Positions 43,510-52,007 of a DNA stretch of 64,000 nucleotides are shown piece after piece. Source of the stretch: Flavobacterium panacagri. Lineage in GTDB: Bacteria; Bacteroidota; Bacteroidia; Flavobacteriales; Flavobacteriaceae. Location of the stretch: NCBI RefSeq assembly GCF_030378165.1, contig NZ_CP119766.1:1054001-1118000 (forward strand), read 5' to 3'. The position numbers and the translations under genes are program-made. How positions within the stretch are numbered: position 1 is the first letter of the stretch; every line of letters begins with the position of its first letter. The notes below the pieces were generated by a model, which saw only the letters and a program-made list of their open reading frames with translations, made no database searches and was not told the DNA's origin.

Positions 43510-45147
43510 ATGTATCCGTATTTCAAAAAGAAATTTATTATACCAGTCGCTGCGGCGGGAATGTTGTTTGTTGGAACCAGTTTTAAAGAAGATTTCTTTG
43601 AAATTGCCAAGCAGATTGAGATTTTCACAACCTTGTTCAAGGCCGTAAACACCAATTATGTAGACGACACCAATCCAGGCGATTTGATGGATAAAGCCAT
43701 CAAAAGCATGCTGGCAAGTTTAGATCCTTACACCGTTTATTTTAACGAACAGGATGTTGTCAACTTCAAAATCAATAATACGGGAGAATATACAGGAATC
43801 GGGGCTTTGATTTCCAGAAAAAAAGATCGTTTGGTTGTTCGCGAACCTTATAAAAACTATCCTGCTGACAAAGCCGGACTAAAAGCAGGCGACGAAATTA
43901 TCCAAATTGGAGATGTTTTAATTGCCGATTTTAAAGACGATGCTTCTCAGTTATTGAAAGGAACCAAAAACACTAAAATCAATATCAAATATCTACGTCA
44001 GGGAAAACCGAATACTACTGTTTTGGTTTTGGATGAAGTCGATATTAAATCGGTTCCTTTTTATGGGAAAATTGATGATAAAACAGGATATATTGTTTTG
44101 GCACATTTTAGCAGAAAAGCTTCCGCTGAAGTAAAAGAAGCTTTAGAGAAATTAAAAGCAGACGGCGCAACACAGATCGTTTTGGATTTAAGAGGAAATC
44201 CTGGAGGTTTATTAAACGAAGCCATTGATATCTGTAATTTATTTGTTCCGAAGAATGAAGTTATAGTAACCACTAAATCGAGAATCGAAAAACACAACAA
44301 TACATACAAAACACAAAAAGAACCGATTGACACTCAAATTCCGTTAGCGATTTTAGTAAACGGAAGAAGTGCTTCGGCATCTGAAATTGTTTCGGGCGCT
44401 TTGCAGGATTTGGATCGTGCCGTGGTTTTAGGAAGCAGAAGTTTCGGAAAAGGTCTAGTACAGCGTTCTGTAGATTTGACTTATGGAACTCAGTTAAAAG
44501 TAACTATTTCGAGATATTACACTCCGTCTGGCAGATGTATTCAAGCTTTGGATTATGCGCATAAAGACAAAAACGGTGTAGCACAAAAAACAGATGCTAA
44601 AAATTATAATGCTTTTAAAACCAGAAAAGGCAGAACGGTTTATGACGGTGGCGGCGTTTTACCAGACATCGAATTGGAAGAAGCTAAAACCAGTGCAATT
44701 GCAACAGCTTTAATTAAAAACGATGGTGTATTCGATTATGCTACATCCTATTATTACAAAAATCCAAATCTTGGCAATAAAATCCCAACGATAACAGATG
44801 CAGATTATTCGGCTTTTAAACAATATTTGAAAACCAACAAAATTACATTTGACACTGAGACTGAAGTGGCTTTGAAAAATACTTTAGCTGCAGCTAAAAA
44901 TGAAAAAATCGACGAAACTATTGCTCCAGAATATCAGCAATTATTGGCTGCTTTAGAAAAAAGCGAAACTACTTTGCTGGACAAAAACCAAAAAGAAATC
45001 AAAAACATGATTCAAGAAGAACTGATTAAAAGATATCAATATCAGGAAGGTTTGTATCAGTTTTACATCAAAAACAATTCAGAAATTAAAAGAGCAGTAA
45101 GTGTATTAAATAACCAGACAGAATATAAAACGATTTTAAAAATGTAG
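43510..45147 (+). CDS. S41-family C-terminal processing peptidase with PDZ domain
   Basis: 545 residues. A short signal (IPVAAAGMLFVG) leads to an N-terminal helical region, a PDZ domain (about 93-178, NNTGEYTGIGALI to VLDEVDI), and the S41 catalytic domain with the Ser run SASASE (288-293) and Lys314 in RSFGKGLVQ, a Ser-Lys dyad. An unusually long C-terminal domain (about 400-545) follows. It cleaves periplasmic proteins from the C-terminus. It lies two bases after the DUF4349 gene and three bases before the OmpA-like gene, so the three are an envelope operon. Confidence 0.92.
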   Translation: MYPYFKKKFIIPVAAAGMLFVGTSFKEDFFEIAKQIEIFTTLFKAVNTNYVDDTNPGDLMDKAIKSMLASLDPYTVYFNEQDVVNFKINNTGEYTGIGALISRKKDRLVVREPYKNYPADKAGLKAGDEIIQIGDVLIADFKDDASQLLKGTKNTKINIKYLRQGKPNTTVLVLDEVDIKSVPFYGKIDDKTGYIVLAHFSRKASAEVKEALEKLKADGATQIVLDLRGNPGGLLNEAIDICNLFVPKNEVIVTTKSRIEKHNNTYKTQKEPIDTQIPLAILVNGRSASASEIVSGALQDLDRAVVLGSRSFGKGLVQRSVDLTYGTQLKVTISRYYTPSGRCIQALDYAHKDKNGVAQKTDAKNYNAFKTRKGRTVYDGGGVLPDIELEEAKTSAIATALIKNDGVFDYATSYYYKNPNLGNKIPTITDADYSAFKQYLKTNKITFDTETEVALKNTLAAAKNEKIDETIAPEYQQLLAALEKSETTLLDKNQKEIKNMIQEELIKRYQYQEGLYQFYIKNNSEIKRAVSVLNNQTEYKTILKM

Positions 45148-45150
45148 TGA

Positions 45151-45954
45151 ATGAAGCTATCCCTAGCCATACTTCTTCTTTCATTTTATACAGTATCGGC
45201 GCAGCAAAAACCTGTTGAAACTATCTATTTTGAATTTGACAGATATGATTTAACAGATAAGCAAAAAACAGTTGTTTCGAGCTTTATAAAAAATATAGAC
45301 ACCTCTAAGGTCGAGTCTATACAGATTTATGGGTATTGCGATGACAGAGGGACAGATTCATACAATTTTAAATTATCTAATAAACGCGCATTTACAATAC
45401 AAAACCTACTGGTTCGTTACGGTTTCAAAAAGAATAAAATTGTTATTCTGGAAGGACGCGGACGTATTAAAGTAAAAACAGATACAGTAAAAAATCTTCA
45501 TGAAACCCGTCTTCTAAATCGGCGGGTTGATTTAATTGTTGTCAAAAAACATAATTTCGGAAAGGATGTCCATACTTCCTTTAAAGACAAACTAAAAGTT
45601 GGAGACCGAGTTTATCTCGAAACCATTCTCTTCAATATTGGAAGTGCCAAACTTACCAGCACTGCAAAAAAAGAGCTAGATAATATTGCTGCAACGCTTC
45701 AAAATCATTCAAATCTAAACTTTGAAATACGCGGCCATGTCTGCTGTACACCAGAAATTTACAGCGACGGCATTGACCGGGATACCAAAGAAAGAAGACT
45801 TTCGTGGAATCGCGCTAAAACGGTTTTTCATTATTTAATAAATAAAAAAATATCTAAAAGCCGTATGACTTACGTTGGATGCGGGAATAAATATCCGCTC
45901 CATCATGGAGATAAATACGATCGGCGGGTGGAGTTTTTAATTACTAAGATTTAA
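45151..45954 (+). CDS. Double OmpA-domain periplasmic protein
   Basis: 267 residues with a signal peptide (ends TVSAQ). The first OmpA-like domain (about 24-125) has IYGYCDDRGTDSYNFKLSNKRA and RRVDLIV; the second (about 150-267) has IRGHVCCTPEIYSDG and RRVEFLI. Both keep the peptidoglycan-binding Asp/Arg pattern, though the second is diverged. There is no beta-barrel. It follows the S41 protease by three bases and may tether the envelope to peptidoglycan. Its precise role is unknown. Confidence 0.8.
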   Translation: MKLSLAILLLSFYTVSAQQKPVETIYFEFDRYDLTDKQKTVVSSFIKNIDTSKVESIQIYGYCDDRGTDSYNFKLSNKRAFTIQNLLVRYGFKKNKIVILEGRGRIKVKTDTVKNLHETRLLNRRVDLIVVKKHNFGKDVHTSFKDKLKVGDRVYLETILFNIGSAKLTSTAKKELDNIAATLQNHSNLNFEIRGHVCCTPEIYSDGIDRDTKERRLSWNRAKTVFHYLINKKISKSRMTYVGCGNKYPLHHGDKYDRRVEFLITKI

Positions 45955-46312
45955 AGTTTTTTTTTGCCCGTTTTTTTGCCACGAAGGCGCTAAGGCACAA
46001 AGGTTTTTTCTTTTTTGTCTGGTGAAAACTAATCTCACAAAGTTGCGGAAAAATATAGTTTTAACCCCATTTTGTCATCCTTTGTTCCTCAGGATGACAA
46101 AAACATAACCTCTGCTCCTTTTTACAAAAAAAACCATAAAAAACCGCTAAAAAATACTTCCTAGCGGTATTAAAAATACAATGGTTTTGGTTAGAAAAAT
46201 TAGCTTATTTAAAACTATTAGTGTTGAAAAATTACTTAATTCAAAGGAACATCGTATTGTCTAATATTTCCTCCCATATAAGTTTTAAAAATGATAGATG
46301 AAGACAAAATTT
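45955..46312. other. Gene-free interval with terminator hairpins and a repeat arm
   Basis: No gene seen in 358 bases. At 45974-46003 there is a family-B-like arm (GCCACGAAGGCGCTAAGG). At 46070-46102 TTTTGTCATCCT and AGGATGACAAAA form a perfect 12-bp stem with a 9-base loop, a likely terminator for the envelope operon. At 46143-46168 ACCGCTA and TAGCGGT form a 7-bp stem. Confidence 0.7.
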
Positions 46313-46687
46313 TTAAGTGCCCTTGTTCTTGAGCTCTAGTTCCAGATTCTCAATATACTTCTTTTGCAGTTCAATGGTATATTTCGCTTCTTCATACAAA
46401 ACCTTATAATCCAGTTCCCGTTTTTCTGTAGAAGTAATTGGTTCTTCTGCCGCTTTAACGGGCACTTTTAGCATTTCTCCTTTTCCTGTTAGGAGCCATT
46501 CTGGATTCACATCAACAAATGTTTTAGTAATAGCAAATAACACTTCGAAGCTTGGATTACTCTTTCTCCCAGAAACAATATTTGAAATTACTTGTGCTGA
46601 ATATCCAATACTTTTAGCAAATTTTCTTTTATTATCGTTGCTTTGATTTTCAATCAACAATAAAACTCTCTCGTTAATGGTTGACAT
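46313..46687 (-). CDS. XRE-family HTH regulator with C-terminal coiled coil
   Basis: 124 residues from ATG 46687 (MSTINERVLLLIENQ). The helix-turn-helix spans KRKFAKSIGYSAQVISNIVSGRKSNPSFEVLFAI. The C-terminal segment (ELDYKVLYEEAKYTIELQKKYIENLELELKNKG) has heptad-like spacing for a coiled coil. It is divergent from the S74 surface protein across three palindromes, one of which (46711-46728) lies just before its start and is a candidate self-operator. Targets beyond that are inferred. Confidence 0.85.
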   Translation of the reverse strand: MSTINERVLLLIENQSNDNKRKFAKSIGYSAQVISNIVSGRKSNPSFEVLFAITKTFVDVNPEWLLTGKGEMLKVPVKAAEEPITSTEKRELDYKVLYEEAKYTIELQKKYIENLELELKNKGT

Positions 46688-46710
46688 TTTTATCATCATT
46701 GGTTGTTTTT

Positions 46711-46728
46711 TATAAACATTTGTTTATA
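46711..46728. promoter_or_regulatory. Perfect palindrome, candidate XRE operator
   Basis: TATAAACATTTGTTTATA has 8-bp arms around TT and lies about 24 bases upstream of the XRE gene start. It is a natural candidate for self-binding. A plus-strand TATATTTG (46727-46734) adjoins it. Confidence 0.55.
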
Positions 46729-46842
46729 TATTTGTTGAGCTAAAGAATATTAAAACAAAGATATCCTTTTACAGCTATTAAAATATCCCCATCACTTTTT
46801 TTAGCAATCTCTTCCAAAAACTTTTAAAGTAGTAAATTATTC

Positions 46843-46875
46843 CATTCTTATGCGAAATATATTTGCATAAGAATG
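46843..46875 (+). promoter_or_regulatory. Palindrome centred on a -7 box upstream of the S74 gene
   Basis: CATTCTTATGC (46843-46853) and GCATAAGAATG (46865-46875) are exact complements. A TATATTTG -7 element (46858-46865) lies at the centre, so a protein bound here would block RNA polymerase directly. No -33 element is evident. Confidence 0.6.
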
Positions 46876-46894
46876 AATAAGAAAAAACTTACCC

Positions 46895-46911
46895 ATGCAA
46901 TAGTTTTGCAT
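46895..46911 (+). promoter_or_regulatory. Second palindrome over a -7 box, Zur-like layout
   Basis: ATGCAA-TAGTT-TTGCAT (46895-46911) has 6-bp perfect arms, and TAGTTTTG (46901-46908) is a TAnnTTTG element within it. Its TGCAA-N5-TTGCA core equals the layout of the probable Zur box at 5703-5717. It lies 19 bases before the S74 gene ATG. Confidence 0.5.
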
Positions 46912-46929
46912 TTTTAATTTTAAAATGTT

Positions 46930-47937
46930 ATGAGAAAGTATATCAGAGCAATTTTTTTATCTTATTGTTTTACAAGTTTAGGCATCTATGCACAAGTTGG
47001 CATGATTGGAAATAATCCGAACAAAAATGCCATACTAGATTTAAACAAAACTAATGGCACAAATGACAAAGGATTATTATTACCAAAAGTAACTTTAACT
47101 TCTACTACTGCTGCTTCGCCTATGAGTGCTCATGTCGCGGGGATGCATGTATATAATACAGCAACCGCAGGTACAGGTGTAGCCGCCGTAACACCTGGAG
47201 AATATTATAATGATGGATCAAAATGGATAAGACTAATAACCGATCTTGAACCTTGGTTTAATTCATCCACAAAAACAAGTGCTACTTCCAACACACAAAA
47301 TATTTACCAAATGGGCAAAGTAGGTATCGGGATTAATTCACCTGCTGCGCCATTACATATAGATGGCAAACAAACTTTAGGAATTCTAGTAAATTATACA
47401 AATGCCGCCTTTACAGGAAATATATGGGATGGTACTGCATCTGCTGATGGTGTTGACATAAGTAACAACAGTGTAAGAATTCAAAAAGGAAGCGGAGGTT
47501 CCGGAACACCTCTAATGCTGAGTAAAGGAAAAGGTTACACTTCAGCAAATATGACTGAATATTATGTTGCTGGAAATCGTGTTGGAAGTGTTGTTACTAC
47601 AGGTACGTCAGTTGTATACAATACGACAAGTGATAGTCGCCTTAAAGAAAATATTAAACCCACCCATTACGGTTTATCGGATATTATGAAAATAAAAGTA
47701 GATGATTACAACTACAAAGCTGACGAGAAAAAGACATTATGTACTGGTTTTTTGGCACAGGAACTTTATAAAGTTTATCCTCAAGCAGTAACCGTAGGTG
47801 GAGAAAATGAAAAGACAGATCCTTGGCAGGTAGATTACAGTAAACTGACTCCACTTTTATTAAAGGCTATCCAAGATCAGCAAATGCAGATTGAAGTGCT
47901 AAAAAATAAAATAGAAATACTTGAAACTAAAAGATAA
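46930..47937 (+). CDS. Secreted tail-fibre-like protein with S74 intramolecular chaperone domain
   Basis: 335 residues. The signal peptide ends SLGIYAQ. The N-terminal part (VGMIGNNPNKNAILDLNKTNGTNDKG) is typical of Bacteroidota surface proteins. The C-terminal endosialidase-type chaperone domain begins SDSRLKENI at 234 and ends with a coiled coil (LLLKAIQDQQMQIEVLKNKIEILE). S74 domains trimerise beta-helical fibres and then release themselves by autoproteolysis before the Ser. It lies between two XRE regulators, one divergent and one downstream on the same strand. Confidence 0.85.
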   Translation: MRKYIRAIFLSYCFTSLGIYAQVGMIGNNPNKNAILDLNKTNGTNDKGLLLPKVTLTSTTAASPMSAHVAGMHVYNTATAGTGVAAVTPGEYYNDGSKWIRLITDLEPWFNSSTKTSATSNTQNIYQMGKVGIGINSPAAPLHIDGKQTLGILVNYTNAAFTGNIWDGTASADGVDISNNSVRIQKGSGGSGTPLMLSKGKGYTSANMTEYYVAGNRVGSVVTTGTSVVYNTTSDSRLKENIKPTHYGLSDIMKIKVDDYNYKADEKKTLCTGFLAQELYKVYPQAVTVGGENEKTDPWQVDYSKLTPLLLKAIQDQQMQIEVLKNKIEILETKR

Positions 47938-48005
47938 AATCTGCGCTAAATGAAAATCTTATAACAAGAGATTGTTTTATTTAATTCATTAAAAACAAAA
48001 CAAAG

Positions 48006-48347
48006 ATGACTAAAACAAAACTCACCAATGCAAGGCTTGCCAAAGGCATTTCTCAAGAAGAACTCGCAGATTTAATTGGCATGACACAATCCAATTATAG
48101 CAGAAGGGAAAATGGTCACAAGAAAATCTCTGAAGTTGAATGGGTTAAAATTGCAAAAGTATTGGGAGTTGAAAAAGAAGTTATTTATGAACCTGATGAA
48201 GAAATAAACCTAAAAAATACAACAGTAAAAATGCTCCAGTTTAATATACCAAATTTTGTACTGGAGCATATTGAGCTGTTGAAAAAAGAAAATAAGATCC
48301 TGAAAGAAAAACTCAAACAGTTTAAAAATCAAAATCTTAATTCCTGA
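48006..48347 (+). CDS. Second XRE-family HTH regulator with coiled coil
   Basis: 113 residues. The HTH is LAKGISQEELADLIGMTQSNYSRRENGHKKISEVEWVKIAKVLGVEKE. The C-terminal tail (LEHIELLKKENKILKEKLKQFKNQN) is a Leu/Lys coiled coil, as in the first regulator. It follows the S74 protein gene by 68 bases on the same strand. Together the genes form XRE / S74 / XRE. Which operator each regulator binds cannot be read. Confidence 0.85.
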   Translation: MTKTKLTNARLAKGISQEELADLIGMTQSNYSRRENGHKKISEVEWVKIAKVLGVEKEVIYEPDEEINLKNTTVKMLQFNIPNFVLEHIELLKKENKILKEKLKQFKNQNLNS

Positions 48348-48370
48348 ACTTTTAAATACTACGAATCTAT

Positions 48371-48925
48371 TTATTTAACAACTGGTGGAGGTGGTCTGTT
48401 CGAAACTGTATGATCTGATTCCAGAATTTCTTTTCCTTCAAGAAACTTCGTAATTACAGTATCATTAATCGTATAAGGTACGCCAATCCATCTTACAATT
48501 CCTTTATTATCAATTAAAATAGTTTTTGGAAGAGCAATAGTTCCTTTGTCATCAATCACAAAATCGTTTAAAGCTTTTTTAGTCTGATCGCTTACTACAA
48601 TAGAATTAAACTTTACTCTTTCTAAAGTTTTCTTTGTTTTTGCTGGAGACTCGTATGTAATAGAAACAAAAACTAAGTCCTTTTGATTCTTAAACCTTTC
48701 CTGCATTTGGTTTAATTTTGGAACTTCTTCTAAACAGGTTGTACACCAAGTTGCCCAAAATTCCAGTAACATAAACTTTTTATCAAAATTTTTATCTTCA
48801 GGAACATTTTGCAGATAATCTGTAATAGTGAGCTTTGGAGCTGTTTCACCAACTTTCAATTTGTTTTGACTGAAATTATACTGCGACAAAATCAATACAA
48901 AAATGGTTAGAAGAATCTTTTTCAT
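48371..48925 (-). CDS. TlpA-like periplasmic thiol-disulfide oxidoreductase
   Basis: 184 residues with a signal peptide (ends QYNFSQ). The redox motif is WCTTC (C61 and C64) in EFWATWCTTCLEEVPKLNQM, followed by the cis-Pro region TIALPKTILIDNKG. It probably reduces cytochrome c or other periplasmic disulfides. It converges on the second XRE gene. The C-terminal tail is Pro-rich (NRPPPPVVK). Confidence 0.85.
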   Translation of the reverse strand: MKKILLTIFVLILSQYNFSQNKLKVGETAPKLTITDYLQNVPEDKNFDKKFMLLEFWATWCTTCLEEVPKLNQMQERFKNQKDLVFVSITYESPAKTKKTLERVKFNSIVVSDQTKKALNDFVIDDKGTIALPKTILIDNKGIVRWIGVPYTINDTVITKFLEGKEILESDHTVSNRPPPPVVK

Positions 48926-49070
48926 AGTTTTTTTCTTCTAAAATTAAATAAATATCGAATTCAAAAAACAATCAAATAAAAAAACTTTCCTCAAAAAAAC
49001 GAATAAATAACTGAAATCTAGACCTTTATTCTAATCATGAAATTCTCCTGATTTGTTTATGAAAAATACT

Positions 49071-49514
49071 TTACTCTCGAATCATCTCAATATGTGGGAT
49101 ATCATCTTCCAGATACATTTCGCTTGTCTGCACAAATCCGTGGCTTTCGTAGAACTTCTTTAAATATAATTGCGCGCCAATAGTAATTTTATCTTTTCCA
49201 AAGTTAGCTTTAATTCCGGCAATGGCTTCTCGCATTAATTCGTGTCCCCATTTTTTATCTCTGTAATTGGCATCTACCACTACTCTTCCTATCGAGGCAT
49301 TATCAAAACTAATTCCAGCATCGAACAAACGAGAATAGGCTACAATTTTGCCTTCATATTCGCCAATTAGATGCAAGGCTTTCTTGTCTTTGCCATCAAG
49401 ATCCAAATAAACGCAGTTTTGCTCGACTACAAAGATTTCACTTCTTAGTTTGAGTAAATCATATAGCTCATTTACATTTAATGCCTCAAAAGGCTTTATT
49501 TTCCATTTTAACAT
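49071..49514 (-). CDS. ElaA-type GNAT acetyltransferase
   Basis: 147 residues. The ElaA opening ELYDLLKLRSEIFVVEQNCVYLDLDGKD and the acetyl-CoA motif GRVVVDANYRDKKWGHELMREAI are both visible. The substrate of this family is not established. It appears to stand alone. Confidence 0.85.
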   Translation of the reverse strand: MLKWKIKPFEALNVNELYDLLKLRSEIFVVEQNCVYLDLDGKDKKALHLIGEYEGKIVAYSRLFDAGISFDNASIGRVVVDANYRDKKWGHELMREAIAGIKANFGKDKITIGAQLYLKKFYESHGFVQTSEMYLEDDIPHIEMIRE

Positions 49515-49578
49515 TTTTATCGTTTATTGTTTTTGGTTTGTTGTTTATTGTTCATGGAACAAAATTACATGAAATAGA

Positions 49579-49608
49579 AATCCCAATCGCAAAACTGCAA
49601 TTGGGATT
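49579..49608 (-). terminator. Hairpin after the DUF1579 lipoprotein gene
   Basis: AATCCCAAT and ATTGGGATT form a 9-bp stem around a 12-base loop. It lies 27 bases past the DUF1579 stop on the minus strand. The U-run is weak. Confidence 0.5.
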
Positions 49609-49634
49609 CTTAAAAACTGTACAGAATGAAGAAG

Positions 49635-50279
49635 CTATTTTTTCTTCATTAAAATTTCCATGCTTTTATATTCGGTACCATTTTTTATATCGTACATTTC
49701 CATTTTACGTGTTTTGGGATCTACGATAGTATATACTTCTCTGTACGGGTTCTTTTTTCCAGTAGCAGGATCTACAAATTCGCCTTTGAATTCTGCACTT
49801 TTGGTACTTTCGTCATATTTACCAATTCCAACCATCATTCCGGTTCCCATATTGTCAATAAAAGTAGAGGTATATTCTTTACTGGCATTATTGAAAGCTA
49901 AGGTACTTTTACCTTCAAATGGCGCACCCATTATTTTTCCAACATAATTTGCTTCCTGATAGCGTCCGCCTAAAATCATTTTGATGGTGGCTACTGACGA
50001 TGCTTTTTCGGGTTTTCCATTTGGTTCGTACCAAAAGGTCATTTCACAATTCCATGTTCCTACTTCTTCGGCCATCCATTTATGTGGTTCACCTGGCGTT
50101 GCAAAATCTTGCCATGCTTTGGCTACTGCTGCAGAGTCTGCTGGTTTTTCGGCTACTGGCTCTTCTGTCTTAATGCTGTCTGAAACTTTTGGTTCGGTTA
50201 CTGTTTCAGTTTTTACTTCTTTTTTACAAGAAATAAAACAGAGTACAAACAATACTAGTGTTGCTGTTAATTTTTTCAT
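49635..50279 (-). CDS. DUF1579-domain lipoprotein
   Basis: 214 residues with a lipobox CFISC after a signal helix. A Lys/Glu/Thr linker (about 19-50) precedes a lipocalin-like beta domain: WMAEEVGTWNCEMTFWYEP, GGRYQEANYVGKIMGAPFEGKSTLAF and FKGEFVDPATGKKNPYREVYTI, typical of DUF1579. Function unknown; it may bind a hydrophobic ligand at the envelope. Confidence 0.85.
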   Translation of the reverse strand: MKKLTATLVLFVLCFISCKKEVKTETVTEPKVSDSIKTEEPVAEKPADSAAVAKAWQDFATPGEPHKWMAEEVGTWNCEMTFWYEPNGKPEKASSVATIKMILGGRYQEANYVGKIMGAPFEGKSTLAFNNASKEYTSTFIDNMGTGMMVGIGKYDESTKSAEFKGEFVDPATGKKNPYREVYTIVDPKTRKMEMYDIKNGTEYKSMEILMKKK

Positions 50280-50363
50280 AACTATTTGTTTTTATGTTTG
50301 TTATAAAAACAAAAGTAAGAAATATATTAAAATGATTTGTTTCAGGTTTATGCGAATGTTTGT

Positions 50364-50983
50364 TTAACCGCAAAGGGCGCTAAGGTTTACGCAAAACACG
50401 CTAAGTTATTTGTTATACATTATTGGGTATAAAAGTAAAGTTCGCAAAGCTTTAAACATAACTCATGTATTTGGAAAAATGCCAATTGATGCAGAAATTT
50501 ATTACCACAGATTAAAGGGATTTTCTTTTTTTCTTTTGCCACGAATTACACAAATTCGCACAAATTATTTTTTTTAAATTTAAGACTATAGATTAGCGTG
50601 AATTCGTGTAATTCGTGGCAAAAAAAACTTATATAATGCCAATAATCTCTGGCTAACTTTTTGAAAATGGCAGATGTACATAGATAAATTTATAACCACA
50701 AATTACACAGATTCGCACAAATTATTTTTTTAAAATTTAAGACTATAGATTAGCATTAATTCGTATAATTCGTGGAAAAAAAAACTCTTATAATGCCAAT
50801 AATCTCTGGCTAACTTTTTGAAAATGGCGGATGTACATAGATAAATTTATAACCACAAATTACATAAATTCGCACAAATTATTTTTTAAAATTTAAGACT
50901 ATAGATTAGCGTGAATTCGTGAATTTGTGGCGAAACAATAATCTTTATGTCCTTTGCGTAAAACCTTGCGTTCTTTGCGGTTA
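50364..50983. repeat. Nested composite repeat, family B ends around a 157-bp tandem repeat
   Basis: The outer ends (50365-50395 and 50951-50983) are family B arms (TAACCGCAAAG...ACGCAAA and complement). Between them lies a tandem array (50539-50931), described in the next entry. This looks like one repeat element inserted inside another. No gene is present in 712 bases (50280-50991). Confidence 0.8.
50539..50931. repeat. Tandem repeat of 157 bp, two and a half copies
   Basis: Copies start at 50539, 50696 and 50853 with an exact 157-base period; the third copy stops at about 50931. Each copy holds an inner inverted repeat (CCACGAATTACACAAATTCGCA and its complement) around ATTTAAGACTATAGATTAGC, then a spacer containing TGCCAATAATCTCTGGCTAA. 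Differences between copies are few. Confidence 0.88.
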
Positions 50984-50991
50984 GGAAAAAA

Positions 50992-51960
50992 CTACCTCTT
51001 CTCCACTTTAACCGATTTGATAATAGCTTCCAGCTCTAGCATTAAATCCCGTTCTTGATTGGAAGGAGAATAACAGAACCCTTCTATAACCAAAAGACGG
51101 TTATACATTTTATCTACAATAGCATAATTGATAAAAGGCCCAGCCATAAAATCATTCTTCAATTCCCAAGTTCCTTTGGTTTCAAAAGCATCTTTCTTGT
51201 CTAAAGTTACTTTAGAGAAATAAGGCGCATAAGCTTCACTGGTAATCATAGGCGTATTAGGTTCGCGACCTTTGATGTAACGACCAACGGAGTCACGCAT
51301 GCGAACGATGGAATTGACAATGTCTTTTTTCTTCTCAAAATTACGAAGCGGTATTTGATAAAACAATAAACTGGTATTACCACTGATAATTTCTTTTTTC
51401 AGCCAAATAAAATTCTTCTTATGGAGCATGTATTCATAGCCTATCGGAATCTCAATATTGATGTGAAATTTATTTTTAAGTATTGCAGGGTTCAAAAGTG
51501 ATTTTCTATTATCCTCTTGTAGCTTTTGGATTTCTGAATTTCGAATTTGTCTGATGATTTCTGCCGAATTATCTTCAATACTGCAGATAAGATCGTCGAC
51601 AGATTTTTCGTAAATGCGGAAAGTGTTGTGTGGTAAATCTTTGCTGTGAATTATTTCGAATTTCTCAGCAGCCGTTTTTTTAACGACAATAATACTTCGG
51701 CTGTCTGTGACAAAACCTTCCAGTAATCGGGCAGGATATTGATTGATGGTAAAAAGCGGTTCTTCTTGTGTAAGTCCAAGAACCGGCGAAGCAAATTTAT
51801 TTCGAATACTATCCCCAACTTCTCCATACCATAACTGATCATCGATAATGATCGAAATAGTATTGGTTTTTCCTGAAACTGGATCGTTCTGTTTTTCACC
51901 TTTAAAACAGGAAATCAGGAAAAATGGAAGTAATAGCAATAAAAAATGGGTTTTATTCAT
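50992..51960 (-). CDS. DUF4837-family lipoprotein
   Basis: 322 residues. The lipobox is LISCF. The DUF4837-type start (TISIIIDDQLWYGEVGDSIRNKF) and the later NTFRIYEKSVDDLICS and NDFMAGPFINYAIVDKMYNRLLVIEG are seen. The protein is a surface or envelope lipoprotein of unknown activity. It lies downstream of the LysM transglycosylase gene on the same strand (47 bases), a pair that probably acts on the cell wall. Confidence 0.82.
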   Translation of the reverse strand: MNKTHFLLLLLPFFLISCFKGEKQNDPVSGKTNTISIIIDDQLWYGEVGDSIRNKFASPVLGLTQEEPLFTINQYPARLLEGFVTDSRSIIVVKKTAAEKFEIIHSKDLPHNTFRIYEKSVDDLICSIEDNSAEIIRQIRNSEIQKLQEDNRKSLLNPAILKNKFHINIEIPIGYEYMLHKKNFIWLKKEIISGNTSLLFYQIPLRNFEKKKDIVNSIVRMRDSVGRYIKGREPNTPMITSEAYAPYFSKVTLDKKDAFETKGTWELKNDFMAGPFINYAIVDKMYNRLLVIEGFCYSPSNQERDLMLELEAIIKSVKVEKR

Positions 51961-52007
51961 TTTCTTAATTTATGAAATAAAACCCAAATTTAAATAAGAT
52001 TTTTCTT

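Noticed and set aside
46313..48347. Prophage remnant
   Set aside because: S74 domains occur in phage tail fibres, but the protein has a bacterial signal peptide and no other phage genes are present.
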